Part shown: piece after piece, positions 19,725 to 28,251 of the stretch
How positions within the stretch are numbered: position 1 is the first letter of the stretch
How the letters are laid out: every line of letters begins with the position of its first letter
Assembly: GCF_943193065.1 (NCBI RefSeq)
Contig: NZ_CALPCS010000002.1
Span: 100,473 to 164,472, forward strand
Direction of reading: 5' to 3'
Source: Veillonella agrestimuris
Lineage (GTDB): Bacteria; Bacillota; Negativicutes; Veillonellales; Veillonellaceae
DNA: 64,000 bases
Position numbers and translations under genes: made by a program
Notes under the pieces: generated by a model
Database searches by the model: none
The model's input: the letters and a program-made list of their open reading frames with translations, nothing else
Told to the model about the DNA's origin: nothing

Positions 19725-19779
19725 AAGACTCTACTTGTAGATATACTTTTGTGTATCTACTGGTTAGAGTCTTTTTTTG
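19725..19779 (+). terminator. Terminator/attenuator hairpin in the glnA leader
   Basis: The outer stem AAGACTCTA (19725-19733) pairs with TAGAGTCTT (19765-19773). The inner stem GTAGATATAC (19737-19746) pairs with GTGTATCTAC (19751-19760) around TTTT. A run of seven T (19772-19778) follows. It has the form of an intrinsic terminator but lies between the glnA promoter and the glnA ribosome-binding site, so it probably attenuates glnA. No antiterminator was recognised. Confidence 0.75.
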
Positions 19780-19797
19780 TACGTTTAGGAGGCAATT

Positions 19798-21699
19798 ATG
19801 GCTACAAAAGAATTATTGTACTATATTCCGGCAGGTCAATATGGTAAAGAAGGAGTGTTATCTTTATTAGAACAACATCCAGAAATTAAATTTGTATCTC
19901 TTGTAGGTATCGACCTTGCTGGTAATGATACAGATGAAAAAATTCCTATGTCTGCATTTTTCGATGACTATGAATCTTTCTTTGAAGGCCGCGCCGTTCA
20001 AACAGATGGTTCCTCTGTAGTATTAACAAATATTGCTACCTTGAATAATGCTCGTGTAGATATGTGGGGTGATCCAAGTGTAAATTGGTTCGTTGATTAT
20101 AACTATGAAAATATTGACGAAGCTACTGGTTTACCAACAGGTACATTGCGTATTCCTGCATTCTTAATGCACAATTATCGATATGTAGATTCCCGTTCTA
20201 TTTTAAAACGTAGCTGCGACTATGTACGTAATGAATTACTAGCGTTAATTAAAGAAAAAGGCTTGCCTAGCATGCCACATATCAATACAGATGAGATTGT
20301 AGATATTATTTTCACATCTGCTACAGAATTAGAGTTTTGGGTAAAAAAACCAACTAAAAATATTACGAAGAAAGAGCTTTCTATTTCCCAGCGTTTACAA
20401 GAACAATATTGGCAACGTACACACGGTTCTGTTCGTACGGCTCTTGAACAAGCGGTAGAACGCCTTGATAAATACGGTATGGTTGCTGAAATGGGCCATA
20501 AAGAAGTAGGTGGTGTAAAAGCAAAACTTGACGAAGATGGTCATGAAGATGCAGTACTTGAACAATTGGAAATTGACTGGAAATTCTCTAATAATCCATT
20601 ACAAACTGCTGATAATGAATTACAAGCTCGTATTATCGTTCGCGAAGTATTCCGTGAAAATGGTTTAGATGTAACCTTTAATGCAAAACCAATTATCGGT
20701 GTTGCTGGTTCTGGGGAGCATACACATTTCGGTGTAATGGCTAAATTAAAAAGCGGTAAAGTAGTCAACTTATTTAGCCCAGAAGATATGAAAAAAGAAG
20801 CAGCTAGTTCATTAGGTATTGGCGCGATCATGGGCTTATTGAAACATTATGAAGCAATCAATCCATTTATTAGCTCTACAACAGACTCTTTGAATCGATT
20901 GAAACCAGGTTTCGAGGCACCAGTATGTATCGTAACGTCTTTAGGTACTGATCCTTCTGAACCGAGCCGTAACCGTACGATTCTTTGCGGTTTGATTCGA
21001 GACATTGATAATCCAATGGCTACCCGTTATGAATTGCGTTCTCCAAATCCTTATACAAATACATATACGGCATTGGCATTGATCTACATTTCTGCTTTTG
21101 ACGGTATGAAATATGCCATTACTAGTGGTAAAACACAGGCAGAATTAGTAGCAGAATTATCGAAAGAAGTAGGGGAACCTGCAGATTACTTAGATACAAA
21201 CCGAGCATATCGTTCTGAAAAAGATGTATTTGAAGATTACACACAAGAAGAACGGAATCAAATGTTTGGTGTAGCACCAGCAACTGTATGGGAAAATATT
21301 TTGGGCTATAAAAATAACCCTCAATTAGTGGAAACATTAGCGCAAGGTGATGGATTTACTAAAGATTTGATGGAATCCTTTATTGCATCTATCTTAAAAC
21401 GTTGGAAATTAGTATTAGCACATCGTATCATTCCTAATAACTTACAAGTTGTACGGGATATGGTAGCAGTTCATACAGAGACTAATAATAGTGTTGATGA
21501 TAAACGATATGCAGAAGTAAATGAGTTGCGTTTTTACCTTGCTAAAGATAGCGAAGAAAGAACATCTTTATTTACTCGTTTAACTGATGCTTTAGCAGCT
21601 GGTGATTACGATACAGCTTCTAAATTGCAAATTGAAATGAACGATAAAATGGAAGAGTTAGAAGAAAAATATGCTAACTATAGCAAAAATATTTTCTAA
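19798..21699 (+). CDS. glnA: Glutamine synthetase (large, ~630-aa type)
   Basis: This enzyme makes glutamine from glutamate, ammonia and ATP. The catalytic domain shows ATELEFW (metal-binding glutamates, ~181), MGHKEVGG, and the GSGEHTHFGVMAKL segment (~302-315) with the conserved histidine; RYELRSPNPYTN carries the substrate-site arginine region. At 633 aa it is longer than GSI-alpha/beta (~440-470) and shorter than GSIII (~700), with a ~130-residue C-terminal helical extension. No GlnR gene or site is adjacent. A leader hairpin (19725-19779) probably regulates it. Confidence 0.88.
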   Translation: MATKELLYYIPAGQYGKEGVLSLLEQHPEIKFVSLVGIDLAGNDTDEKIPMSAFFDDYESFFEGRAVQTDGSSVVLTNIATLNNARVDMWGDPSVNWFVDYNYENIDEATGLPTGTLRIPAFLMHNYRYVDSRSILKRSCDYVRNELLALIKEKGLPSMPHINTDEIVDIIFTSATELEFWVKKPTKNITKKELSISQRLQEQYWQRTHGSVRTALEQAVERLDKYGMVAEMGHKEVGGVKAKLDEDGHEDAVLEQLEIDWKFSNNPLQTADNELQARIIVREVFRENGLDVTFNAKPIIGVAGSGEHTHFGVMAKLKSGKVVNLFSPEDMKKEAASSLGIGAIMGLLKHYEAINPFISSTTDSLNRLKPGFEAPVCIVTSLGTDPSEPSRNRTILCGLIRDIDNPMATRYELRSPNPYTNTYTALALIYISAFDGMKYAITSGKTQAELVAELSKEVGEPADYLDTNRAYRSEKDVFEDYTQEERNQMFGVAPATVWENILGYKNNPQLVETLAQGDGFTKDLMESFIASILKRWKLVLAHRIIPNNLQVVRDMVAVHTETNNSVDDKRYAEVNELRFYLAKDSEERTSLFTRLTDALAAGDYDTASKLQIEMNDKMEELEEKYANYSKNIF

Positions 21700-21744
21700 T
21701 ACATCTTACATAGTAGTATCTATTCTTTTATAGTAGATAAGAAC

Positions 21745-21803
21745 ATAAAAAAGACCGGTTATCTTTCTTTGATGAATGATCAAAGGAAAATAACCGGTTT
21801 TTA
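21745..21803. terminator. Bidirectional terminator between glnA and the psiE-like gene
   Basis: ACCGGTTAT (21754-21762) pairs with ATAACCGGT (21790-21798), with further TTTCTTTGAT/ATCAAAGGAAA pairing inside. There is an A-tract on the left and a T-tract on the right, so it can stop transcripts converging from both sides. Confidence 0.88.
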
Positions 21804-21806
21804 CTA

Positions 21807-22208
21807 TTAATCTCGTTGTACAAATTTTTCTACTAATAATAGACTTAACACTAAGACTAGAATAGAGACTGACCAAATGAGTACGTCTAATGCCGTATCA
21901 TGGGATACGATAATCAATCGTACAATAGCAGTAATACCGATATAGAGAAAATAGTGGAGAGGGAAGTGGAAATTATTTTTAAAATATTTAGTAATTAATG
22001 CTAAAAATTCAAAGTATAAGAAGAACGTAATTAACTCTCCTACTACATCATTATAATTAGCGTCTACAAAAAAACTTTCCCAGGCAGTGTAAATTAAGGT
22101 GATTAATGAATCAACGAGGGCTGCACAAAGGGCGATGCCAGCAATGAAAAGAGCCGTATTCATAACGATAGTAAGAATACGAAATAATTTAGAAAGAATA
22201 GATTGCAC
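21807..22208 (-). CDS. PsiE-like phosphate-starvation-inducible membrane protein
   Basis: This 133-aa integral membrane protein has four predicted hydrophobic segments (~8-32, ~58-75, ~86-102, ~108-128). The core [15 protein letters not shown]...[21 protein letters not shown] is the PsiE family signature. PsiE is phosphate-starvation induced in E. coli but has no assigned activity. It is minus strand, downstream of tpx, separated by the tpx terminator, and no Pho box was identified. Confidence 0.85.
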   Translation of the reverse strand: MQSILSKLFRILTIVMNTALFIAGIALCAALVDSLITLIYTAWESFFVDANYNDVVGELITFFLYFEFLALITKYFKNNFHFPLHYFLYIGITAIVRLIIVSHDTALDVLIWSVSILVLVLSLLLVEKFVQRD

Positions 22209-22242
22209 AATAACCTCTTTTTATAAAACAAAAATAATAAAT

Positions 22243-22270
22243 AAAAGCTAACTCGAAAGAGTTAGCTTTT
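22243..22270 (-). terminator. Intrinsic terminator of tpx
   Basis: AAAAGCTAACTC (22243-22254), GAAA loop, GAGTTAGCTTTT (22259-22270): a 12-bp perfect stem. It lies just past the tpx stop on the minus strand. Confidence 0.9.
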
Positions 22271-22281
22271 ATTATACTCTA

Positions 22282-22797
22282 TTAGATAGCGCTTTTAATA
22301 GCTTCTAAAGCAGCATCAAAGTTTACTGCTTGTGTTACTTCTGGAACATATTCTACATATGTTACTTTGTTATCTTTACCAATTACAACTACGCCACGAG
22401 TTAATAGGCGAAGTTCGTCGATTAAGAAACCATAGTTTTCACCAAAGGAAGCGTCTTTGTGGTCAGATAAAGTTTCAACTTTATCAACACCAGCAGCACC
22501 ACACCAACGTTTTTGAGCAAATGGAAGGTCCATCGATACAGTCAATACTACAATGTCATCAGATAAGCTTGTAGCATCTTGGTTGAACCAACGAGTTTGG
22601 GCATCGCAAACACCAGTGTCAAGAGAAGGTACTACAGAAATTACTTTTACTTTACCTTCGTAATCTTTTAAAGTTTTTGGTTGTAAATCGTTAGATAATA
22701 ATGTGAATTCAGGTGCTTGTTGACCTACTTTTACTTCAGGACCCACTAAAGTGATAGGGCCACCTGCAAATGTTACAACACCAGTACGTTTTTCCAT
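22282..22797 (-). CDS. tpx: Thiol peroxidase Tpx (2-Cys peroxiredoxin)
   Basis: Tpx reduces hydroperoxides using thioredoxin. The peroxidatic cysteine is C64 in [12 protein letters not shown] and the resolving cysteine is C99 in [10 protein letters not shown], the 35-residue spacing typical of Tpx. It is 171 aa long. The ribosome site GGAGG lies 8 nt before the ATG. A minus-strand promoter (22858-22886) overlaps a small palindrome, suggesting regulation. The role fits an anaerobe that needs peroxide defence. Confidence 0.97.
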   Translation of the reverse strand: MEKRTGVVTFAGGPITLVGPEVKVGQQAPEFTLLSNDLQPKTLKDYEGKVKVISVVPSLDTGVCDAQTRWFNQDATSLSDDIVVLTVSMDLPFAQKRWCGAAGVDKVETLSDHKDASFGENYGFLIDELRLLTRGVVVIGKDNKVTYVEYVPEVTQAVNFDAALEAIKSAI

Positions 22798-22857
22798 CTT
22801 TCATTCCTCCTAAGAGTCTATTGAGTTAATAATTTAAGATTTATATATCTATGAAAT

Positions 22858-22886
22858 AGTATATCATTTTCCTTTTTATTAGTAAA
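22858..22886 (-). promoter_or_regulatory. tpx promoter with overlapping palindrome
   Basis: On the minus strand: -35 TTTACT (22886-22881), 17-bp spacer, -10 TATACT (22863-22858) preceded by TGA (extended -10). The -35 is covered by the palindrome TTAGT-AA-ACTAA (22879-22890). Confidence 0.6.
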
Positions 22887-22901
22887 CTAAAAAATTCGAT
22901 A

Positions 22902-22923
22902 TAGTTACTAATTAACTAATTAG
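22902..22923. promoter_or_regulatory. Candidate operator palindromes upstream of the ABC exporter
   Basis: CTAATTA-AC-TAATTAG (22908-22923) is a perfect inverted repeat with a 2-nt centre, and TAGTTA-N5-TAACTA (22902-22918) overlaps it. A third TAATTAG copy is at 22949-22955. With a possible -10 TATAAA at 22931-22936, the palindrome would sit at the exporter -35. The regulator is unknown; the symmetry is of the MarR type. Confidence 0.45.
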
Positions 22924-23009
22924 ATGAATATATAAATGATACTCTTTTTAATTAGTAGTAGATGAAAGCCAAAGTACATGGTAGGATACATAGTAGAGAG
23001 GAGGCCCAT

Positions 23010-24728
23010 ATGAAGGCATCTACCATTTTTAAAGATTTTTTTCGGAAAGAAGGGTCTATTTATCTATTAGGGCTACTTGTGTTGGCCATTATAGACATTG
23101 GATTTTTATTTCTTCCCGAATTAGTAGGCAATGCAATTGATACATTGCAATACAATAAAGAAGGATTGTCTACTTATATATACTACATTATCGCTTTAGG
23201 GAGTCTTATTACAGTATTAAAAATTATTTCTAGACGTACCTTATTAGGCTCTATTCGGCGTATGGAATATTTATTTCGACAACGTATTTGTACCCAAGCC
23301 TTACAAATTCCTGCTACCTATTATGAATTACATGGACCAGGAAAAGTTATGGCTTTAATGACTAATGATGTAACTTCACTGCGAGTAGCTTTAGGATTAG
23401 GCGTCATGATCATTGTAGATATTATTTTATATTCCATATTAGGCTCTATTATTTTAATCGAAAAAATCGATTTTCTTTTGGCAGCTCAAATTATGACACC
23501 CATATTCTTTATTTTATTGGCTATCTTTGTATTAGGTCGTATATTGAGGAAGAAACAGCGACAAGCGCAAAATACCTATAGTGATATGACAGAATTTGGA
23601 CAAGAGTTGTTTCAAGGGATGGATGTCATCCGCGCATTTAATAAAGAGCGCATTATTGGAAATCTATTTAATAGCATTAATAGAAAAAACTATAATCACA
23701 ATATGGAAGTGGCTCTTTACGATTCCTTATTGACACCATTAACTATGGTAGCACCCTTTATCTGTGTTGCTATTAGTATCTATATTTGTGGTACCTTAGC
23801 AGTAAAAGGGGCGATGTCCGTAGGGGAATTTGTTACCATTAATTCTTTTATTATGCTTATTGTAGGACCGTTGATTGGTTTTGGATCCTTAGTAGCTATT
23901 ATGCAAAAAGGTTTAGCTTCGTTAGACCGTATTGTAGAGTTTATGGACATCCCTGTAGAAGATGTTTCTATTGGTGAAAACCAATTACCATTAGGGCCTA
24001 TTGATATACGGTACTTAAACTTTACTTATGAAGGATCAAAGTCGCCTACGTTAAAACAAGTGAATTTGACGATAGAACCAAACCAATTTATCGGCATTGT
24101 AGGAAAGCCTGGTTCTGGTAAAACTACATTATTTAAATTATTGCTTGGTTTAGAAAGCGCTCCACCAAAATCAGTTTATATTAACAACCAAGATATTCGG
24201 AACATCTCGTTAGGTACATTGCGGAACTCCATTAGCTATGTGCCAACACAGTCCTACCTATTAGGGACGAGTATTAGCGATAATATTTCCTTTGGTTACG
24301 AAAACAGTAACCATATATCTGTTCAGGAAGCTGCAGAAATGGCTACCTTATATAGAGATTTAGGGGATGCTTTAGACAACCCATTAAGCACATTACAAGA
24401 AGAAGGCCGTGATTTGTCAGGGGGACAAAAGCAACGCATCAATATGGCTCGTGGTTTTTATAAAAATGCGCCTTATCTTATTTTAGATGATTGTTTTTCC
24501 GCTTTAGACGCTATTACGGTAAATACGATTGTAAAAACATTGCAATCTGTCCAAAATAAAACTATTATTTGTAGTTCTCAACGATTAGAAGTTATCGAAA
24601 ACGCTGATCAAATCATCGTCTTTGATGATGGTATGATTGCTGAAGTAGGAACTCATCAAAAATTGCTACAAAAAGAAGGGATTTATTATAATTTGTACAG
24701 TGCACAAAATAGGAGGGGTCAGCGATGA
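23010..24728 (+). CDS. ABC exporter subunit, half-transporter A (degenerate ATPase site)
   Basis: A ~572-aa half transporter: six transmembrane helices (~20-300) then an ATP-binding domain with Walker A GKPGSGKTT (~366), signature LSGGQ (~469) and Walker B LILDDCFSALD (~490). The catalytic glutamate is replaced by Asp (LDD) and the switch histidine by Gln (SSQRLE), as in the non-catalytic chain of heterodimeric exporters (BmrC, TM287). AGGAGG supports the ATG at 23010; the frame is open from 22962. It overlaps its partner by 4 bp (ATGA). The substrate is unknown; multidrug export is a family-level guess. Confidence 0.9.
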   Translation: MKASTIFKDFFRKEGSIYLLGLLVLAIIDIGFLFLPELVGNAIDTLQYNKEGLSTYIYYIIALGSLITVLKIISRRTLLGSIRRMEYLFRQRICTQALQIPATYYELHGPGKVMALMTNDVTSLRVALGLGVMIIVDIILYSILGSIILIEKIDFLLAAQIMTPIFFILLAIFVLGRILRKKQRQAQNTYSDMTEFGQELFQGMDVIRAFNKERIIGNLFNSINRKNYNHNMEVALYDSLLTPLTMVAPFICVAISIYICGTLAVKGAMSVGEFVTINSFIMLIVGPLIGFGSLVAIMQKGLASLDRIVEFMDIPVEDVSIGENQLPLGPIDIRYLNFTYEGSKSPTLKQVNLTIEPNQFIGIVGKPGSGKTTLFKLLLGLESAPPKSVYINNQDIRNISLGTLRNSISYVPTQSYLLGTSISDNISFGYENSNHISVQEAAEMATLYRDLGDALDNPLSTLQEEGRDLSGGQKQRINMARGFYKNAPYLILDDCFSALDAITVNTIVKTLQSVQNKTIICSSQRLEVIENADQIIVFDDGMIAEVGTHQKLLQKEGIYYNLYSAQNRRGQR

Positions 24729-26455
24729 AACAAAAACAAAGCGACGTAACTCTATTTTTACATTTAACAAATTATATAAAGCCTTATATGTGGCTCTTAA
24801 TTGTAGCAGCTATGGCTCTCATGACGAATTTATTTCTCTCTCTTTGGCGACCTTATATTACGAAACAAGTCATTGATTATGGCTTTGCTATCAAGGATAT
24901 CAACACTATCGAATATTATGCTGGTGTCTATGCCTTAACCATTGTTGGGAGTATTGTGTTTATTTTGTTGGAAAACTATTTGCTAGCTTCTTTTGGACAA
25001 AAAATCATTTACCATATCCGAAGTGCAGTCTTTGAAAAAATCACGCATAAAAGCTCTCATGAATTTCAAGAAACGCCTATCGGTAATTGGGTGACTCGTA
25101 TTACTAATGATGTAGAATCATTGCGCACATTATATAGTGATGTCATTTTAAAGCTCATTAGCAGCGGTTTAATGATCATTGGTATTCTATGTTTTATGTA
25201 CGCCATCAACGTTCCCTTAGCGATTGTGATGACCCTTTTACTACCTGTTATGGGTGGTATTATATGGGTTTATCAGAAGTTTTCACGGCGCGCTTTTAGA
25301 CAAGTTAGGACTTCTGTGGCAGCTTCTAATTCAAGTATTAAGGAATTGCTTAATTATATTATTATCGTCAAAACCTATGTAGGGGAAAAGATTATTGAAA
25401 AGCGATATGATAAAGTTAATCGAGAATTTTTAGATGCAGGGATTTTTGAAGTTATTACTTTCTCTATTTTTAGACCACTCGTGGATGCTCTTTTCTTCGT
25501 CGCTTTAATTATTATTTTTACAATGACTAATCTTTTAGAATCAGTAGCCGATGCAGGAACTGTATTTGCTTTCATTCAATATATGGATAGATTCTTCCAA
25601 CCTATGAAAGAAATTGCAGAAAAATATAACTCCCTACAAAGTGCTTTGGCAGGGGCTGAACGATTAGTTCCTGTTCTTGAAGAAGAGAAACGAGATTTGG
25701 TGACTACCGTACCAGAAGAGTTTAAACAGATTGACAGTATCGTCTTCGATCATGTGTATTTTTCCTATGATAATGATGAGCATTATGCGTTAGAAGACTT
25801 TCATTTAACGATTCGCCGTGGTGAATATATTGGTGTAGTTGGCTTATCTGGAAGTGGCAAATCTACATTATTGTCTTTATTAATGGGTTTATTAAATCCT
25901 ACCAAAGGCGCTATTTATATTAATGGCTACAATTTAGCTGATTATGATAGCTCTATGATTCGCAATATTATAGGCTATGTATTTCAAAATGCCTATCTCT
26001 TTAAAGGCTCCATAGAAGATAATTTAAATCTCTATGATACATCTATTACAAAAGAAGAGATCGTAGAGGCTACTCAAAAAGTGAATCTTCATAGCATGAT
26101 TGAAAATTTGCCGAATGGATATAATACATCTGTAGGTTATTTAGGAGCTTTATTATCAGATGGACAAAAACAATTACTCGCTTTTGCTAGAACATTAATT
26201 GTAAATAAGCCTATTTTATTATTAGATGAAGCGACATCGAATGTGGACAGTCATACTGAAGGGCAAATTCAAAAAAGTATAGAAACTATACGAGGGGAAA
26301 AGACTATTATCAATGTAGCTCATCGACTTTCTACAGTGGAACAAGCCAATCGAATCGTCGTATTGTCCTATGGTAGAATAGTAGAAACAGGTACTTTTAC
26401 AGAGCTCATTGAAAAACGAGGAGAATTTTATCAATTATGGAGCCATCAACATTAG
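24725..26455 (+). CDS. ABC exporter subunit, half-transporter B (catalytic ATPase site)
   Basis: A 576-aa partner of the preceding gene: an N-terminal six-helix membrane domain, then Walker A GLSGSGKST (~373), Walker B LLLDEATSNVD with the catalytic Glu (~500) and the switch His in AHRLST (~532). The signature is LSDGQ instead of LSGGQ, complementary to the defects in subunit A, so the pair should form one working and one degenerate ATP site. This is the BmrC/BmrD-like arrangement. Confidence 0.9.
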   Translation: MKQKQSDVTLFLHLTNYIKPYMWLLIVAAMALMTNLFLSLWRPYITKQVIDYGFAIKDINTIEYYAGVYALTIVGSIVFILLENYLLASFGQKIIYHIRSAVFEKITHKSSHEFQETPIGNWVTRITNDVESLRTLYSDVILKLISSGLMIIGILCFMYAINVPLAIVMTLLLPVMGGIIWVYQKFSRRAFRQVRTSVAASNSSIKELLNYIIIVKTYVGEKIIEKRYDKVNREFLDAGIFEVITFSIFRPLVDALFFVALIIIFTMTNLLESVADAGTVFAFIQYMDRFFQPMKEIAEKYNSLQSALAGAERLVPVLEEEKRDLVTTVPEEFKQIDSIVFDHVYFSYDNDEHYALEDFHLTIRRGEYIGVVGLSGSGKSTLLSLLMGLLNPTKGAIYINGYNLADYDSSMIRNIIGYVFQNAYLFKGSIEDNLNLYDTSITKEEIVEATQKVNLHSMIENLPNGYNTSVGYLGALLSDGQKQLLAFARTLIVNKPILLLDEATSNVDSHTEGQIQKSIETIRGEKTIINVAHRLSTVEQANRIVVLSYGRIVETGTFTELIEKRGEFYQLWSHQH

Positions 26456-27243
26456 AATATATCCATTCTAAAGACAACAAAAGGATTAAACGAGCCTTAT
26501 TATTAAAGCAAAGAAAATATCGACAAACATATAATGAATACCTTCTAGAAGGGGTTCGTCTTATCCGTGATATATTAGATCGCGATGCTTTGAAAGTTGT
26601 ATTAGTGAAAGAATCAAAAGCATCTCTTAAAGAGATCGAAACATTGATTTCTCAAATACAAGCGATAGGGACTATTAAGATTTTTATCGTACAAGACCCT
26701 ATTTTTGCTAAATTAGAAGATACCGTCCACACTCAGGGGGTTATAGGCATAGCTAAAAAAACAACACACCTTTTGGACGAGGCAACCTTTGATGATGGGC
26801 TCTATATTGCCATTGATGGCGTCCAAGATCCAGGAAATTTAGGGACTATTATACGAACAGCTGTAGCGGCAGGCGCTAAAGGTGTCTTTTTATTGAAGGG
26901 GACGGTAGATGTATATAATGACAAAGTAGTGCGCAGTACGATGAGTGCACTCCATCACATTCCTATTTACGAAGATATTACGATTAGCACCTTTAACGAT
27001 ATCTTAAAGGATCATAGCATGACTGCTTATGTCACTACATTGGAAGCAGCACAGTCTTATGATTCGATTGCTTATGCTCCGAAATCAATAATTGTAGTAG
27101 GTAATGAAGGGAATGGGGTATCAAAAGAAATCCTATCCTTATGCCAAGTAGGAATTACTATTCCTATGTATGGCCCTATGGAGTCCCTCAATGTAGCTGT
27201 AGCAGCAGCTTTGTGTATGTACAAAGTAAGGGAACAGATGTAG
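26437..27243 (+). CDS. TrmH/SpoU-family RNA 2'-O-methyltransferase
   Basis: A 268-aa SPOUT methylase. An N-terminal substrate-binding domain (DNKRIKRALLLKQRKYR; EYLLEGVRLIRD) precedes the three SpoU motifs: NLGTIIRTAVAAGAKGV (~130), VVGNEGNGVS (~220) and IPMYGPMESLNVAVAAA (~243). It probably modifies 23S rRNA or tRNA; the exact site cannot be told. Its start lies 19 bp inside the exporter gene, so it belongs to the same transcript. Confidence 0.9.
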   Translation: MEPSTLEYIHSKDNKRIKRALLLKQRKYRQTYNEYLLEGVRLIRDILDRDALKVVLVKESKASLKEIETLISQIQAIGTIKIFIVQDPIFAKLEDTVHTQGVIGIAKKTTHLLDEATFDDGLYIAIDGVQDPGNLGTIIRTAVAAGAKGVFLLKGTVDVYNDKVVRSTMSALHHIPIYEDITISTFNDILKDHSMTAYVTTLEAAQSYDSIAYAPKSIIVVGNEGNGVSKEILSLCQVGITIPMYGPMESLNVAVAAALCMYKVREQM

Positions 27244-27305
27244 AAAAAGAACCCTTTAACAGTAGTAAAAGTCCATTTACAGTAAACATTAATCTATATT
27301 TTGTA

Positions 27306-27335
27306 TTGATTTTACCTCTCTGTATTTGGTACAAT
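27306..27335 (+). promoter_or_regulatory. Possible promoter before the ChbG-like gene
   Basis: TTGATT (27306-27311), 18-bp spacer, TACAAT (27330-27335). A terminator hairpin follows within ~17 bases, which makes either a leader attenuator or a fortuitous promoter match possible. Confidence 0.45.
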
Positions 27336-27351
27336 AACATATATCCTTTCT

Positions 27352-27379
27352 GGGAGAACAATGTTCTCCCATTTTTTTA
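27352..27379 (+). terminator. Intrinsic terminator before the ChbG-like gene
   Basis: GGGAGAAC (27352-27359), AAT loop, GTTCTCCC (27363-27370), then A and seven T. It ends the ABC/SpoU transcript. An ATG inside the hairpin (27361) opens the downstream frame but is not a credible start. Confidence 0.92.
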
Positions 27380-27396
27380 TAAGAAAGAGTTCTATT

Positions 27397-28251
27397 ATGT
27401 CTAAACTGATTATAAATGCTGATGATTTTGGCTTACATTCTGCGGTAAATGCAGGGATTATAGATGGTCATCTAACAGGCGTCATTACAAGTACATCCTT
27501 ATTAGCTACAGGACATGCTTTTAATGAAGCCGTAGCTATGGCTAAAGAACATGACACTCTAGGTATTGGTGTACACATAGCTTTAGTAGGGGGATTATCA
27601 CCTGTAAGCGATCCTAAAGAAGTTCCTAGTTTAGTTACAAAGGATGGAGTTTTTGTAGATAACTATATTGAATTCATGAAACGTCTCTATAAAGGGGATA
27701 TTAACTATAGTGAAGTACGACTAGAAATTTCTCGGCAAATAGAAAAAATCGTCAATACAGGTTTACGAATTACCCATGTAGATGGTCATCAACATATGCA
27801 TATATTGCCTACTATTTTGCCAATCGTTATGGAAGAAGCTTTGACAAATCACATTAAAGCCATGCGCATCCCTAATGAAAGAGGGCTGTTTATCAATGGT
27901 GTGTACAATCCTTTCCGAATGGTAGGTAAATTAGGCCTGTCATCAATAGCTGAACAAGCTATGAGTACAGTTCGACAAAAGGGTATTCATATTAACCAAT
28001 ATTTTTGGGGGATGATTAATGGAGGACAATTAACAGAAATCGCATTGATTCGGATTTTAAAAGAAGTGAAAGACTATCCAGGCATTCATGAAATCATGAC
28101 TCATCCCGGTATAGATAATACGATGTTAAATCGAATTTATAATTGGAATTATCATTGGAAAGAAGAGTTAGAGGCTCTTACATCTGATCATGTACGTCGC
28201 TATATTTTACAACATGATATAGAATTGATTAATTACGGGGATTTGCAATGA
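27397..28251 (+). CDS. ChbG/HpnK (YdjC-like) carbohydrate deacetylase
   Basis: The start at 27397 gives MSKLIINADDFGLH, the canonical N-terminus with the metal-binding Asp pair (NADDFG). Further metal-site motifs are THVDGHQHMHILP (~125-137) and EIMTHPG (~229). The family removes acetyl groups from N-acetyl sugars (chitooligosaccharides, hopanoid-glucosamine); the substrate here is not clear. The next gene, a lipid-linked membrane protein, overlaps by 4 bp, hinting at an envelope glycan or lipid role. Confidence 0.88.
   Translation: MSKLIINADDFGLHSAVNAGIIDGHLTGVITSTSLLATGHAFNEAVAMAKEHDTLGIGVHIALVGGLSPVSDPKEVPSLVTKDGVFVDNYIEFMKRLYKGDINYSEVRLEISRQIEKIVNTGLRITHVDGHQHMHILPTILPIVMEEALTNHIKAMRIPNERGLFINGVYNPFRMVGKLGLSSIAEQAMSTVRQKGIHINQYFWGMINGGQLTEIALIRILKEVKDYPGIHEIMTHPGIDNTMLNRIYNWNYHWKEELEALTSDHVRRYILQHDIELINYGDLQ

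Noticed and set aside
27141..27404. 87-aa frame at the end of the SpoU gene
   Set aside because: It runs through the terminator at 27352-27379 and overlaps the SpoU gene.
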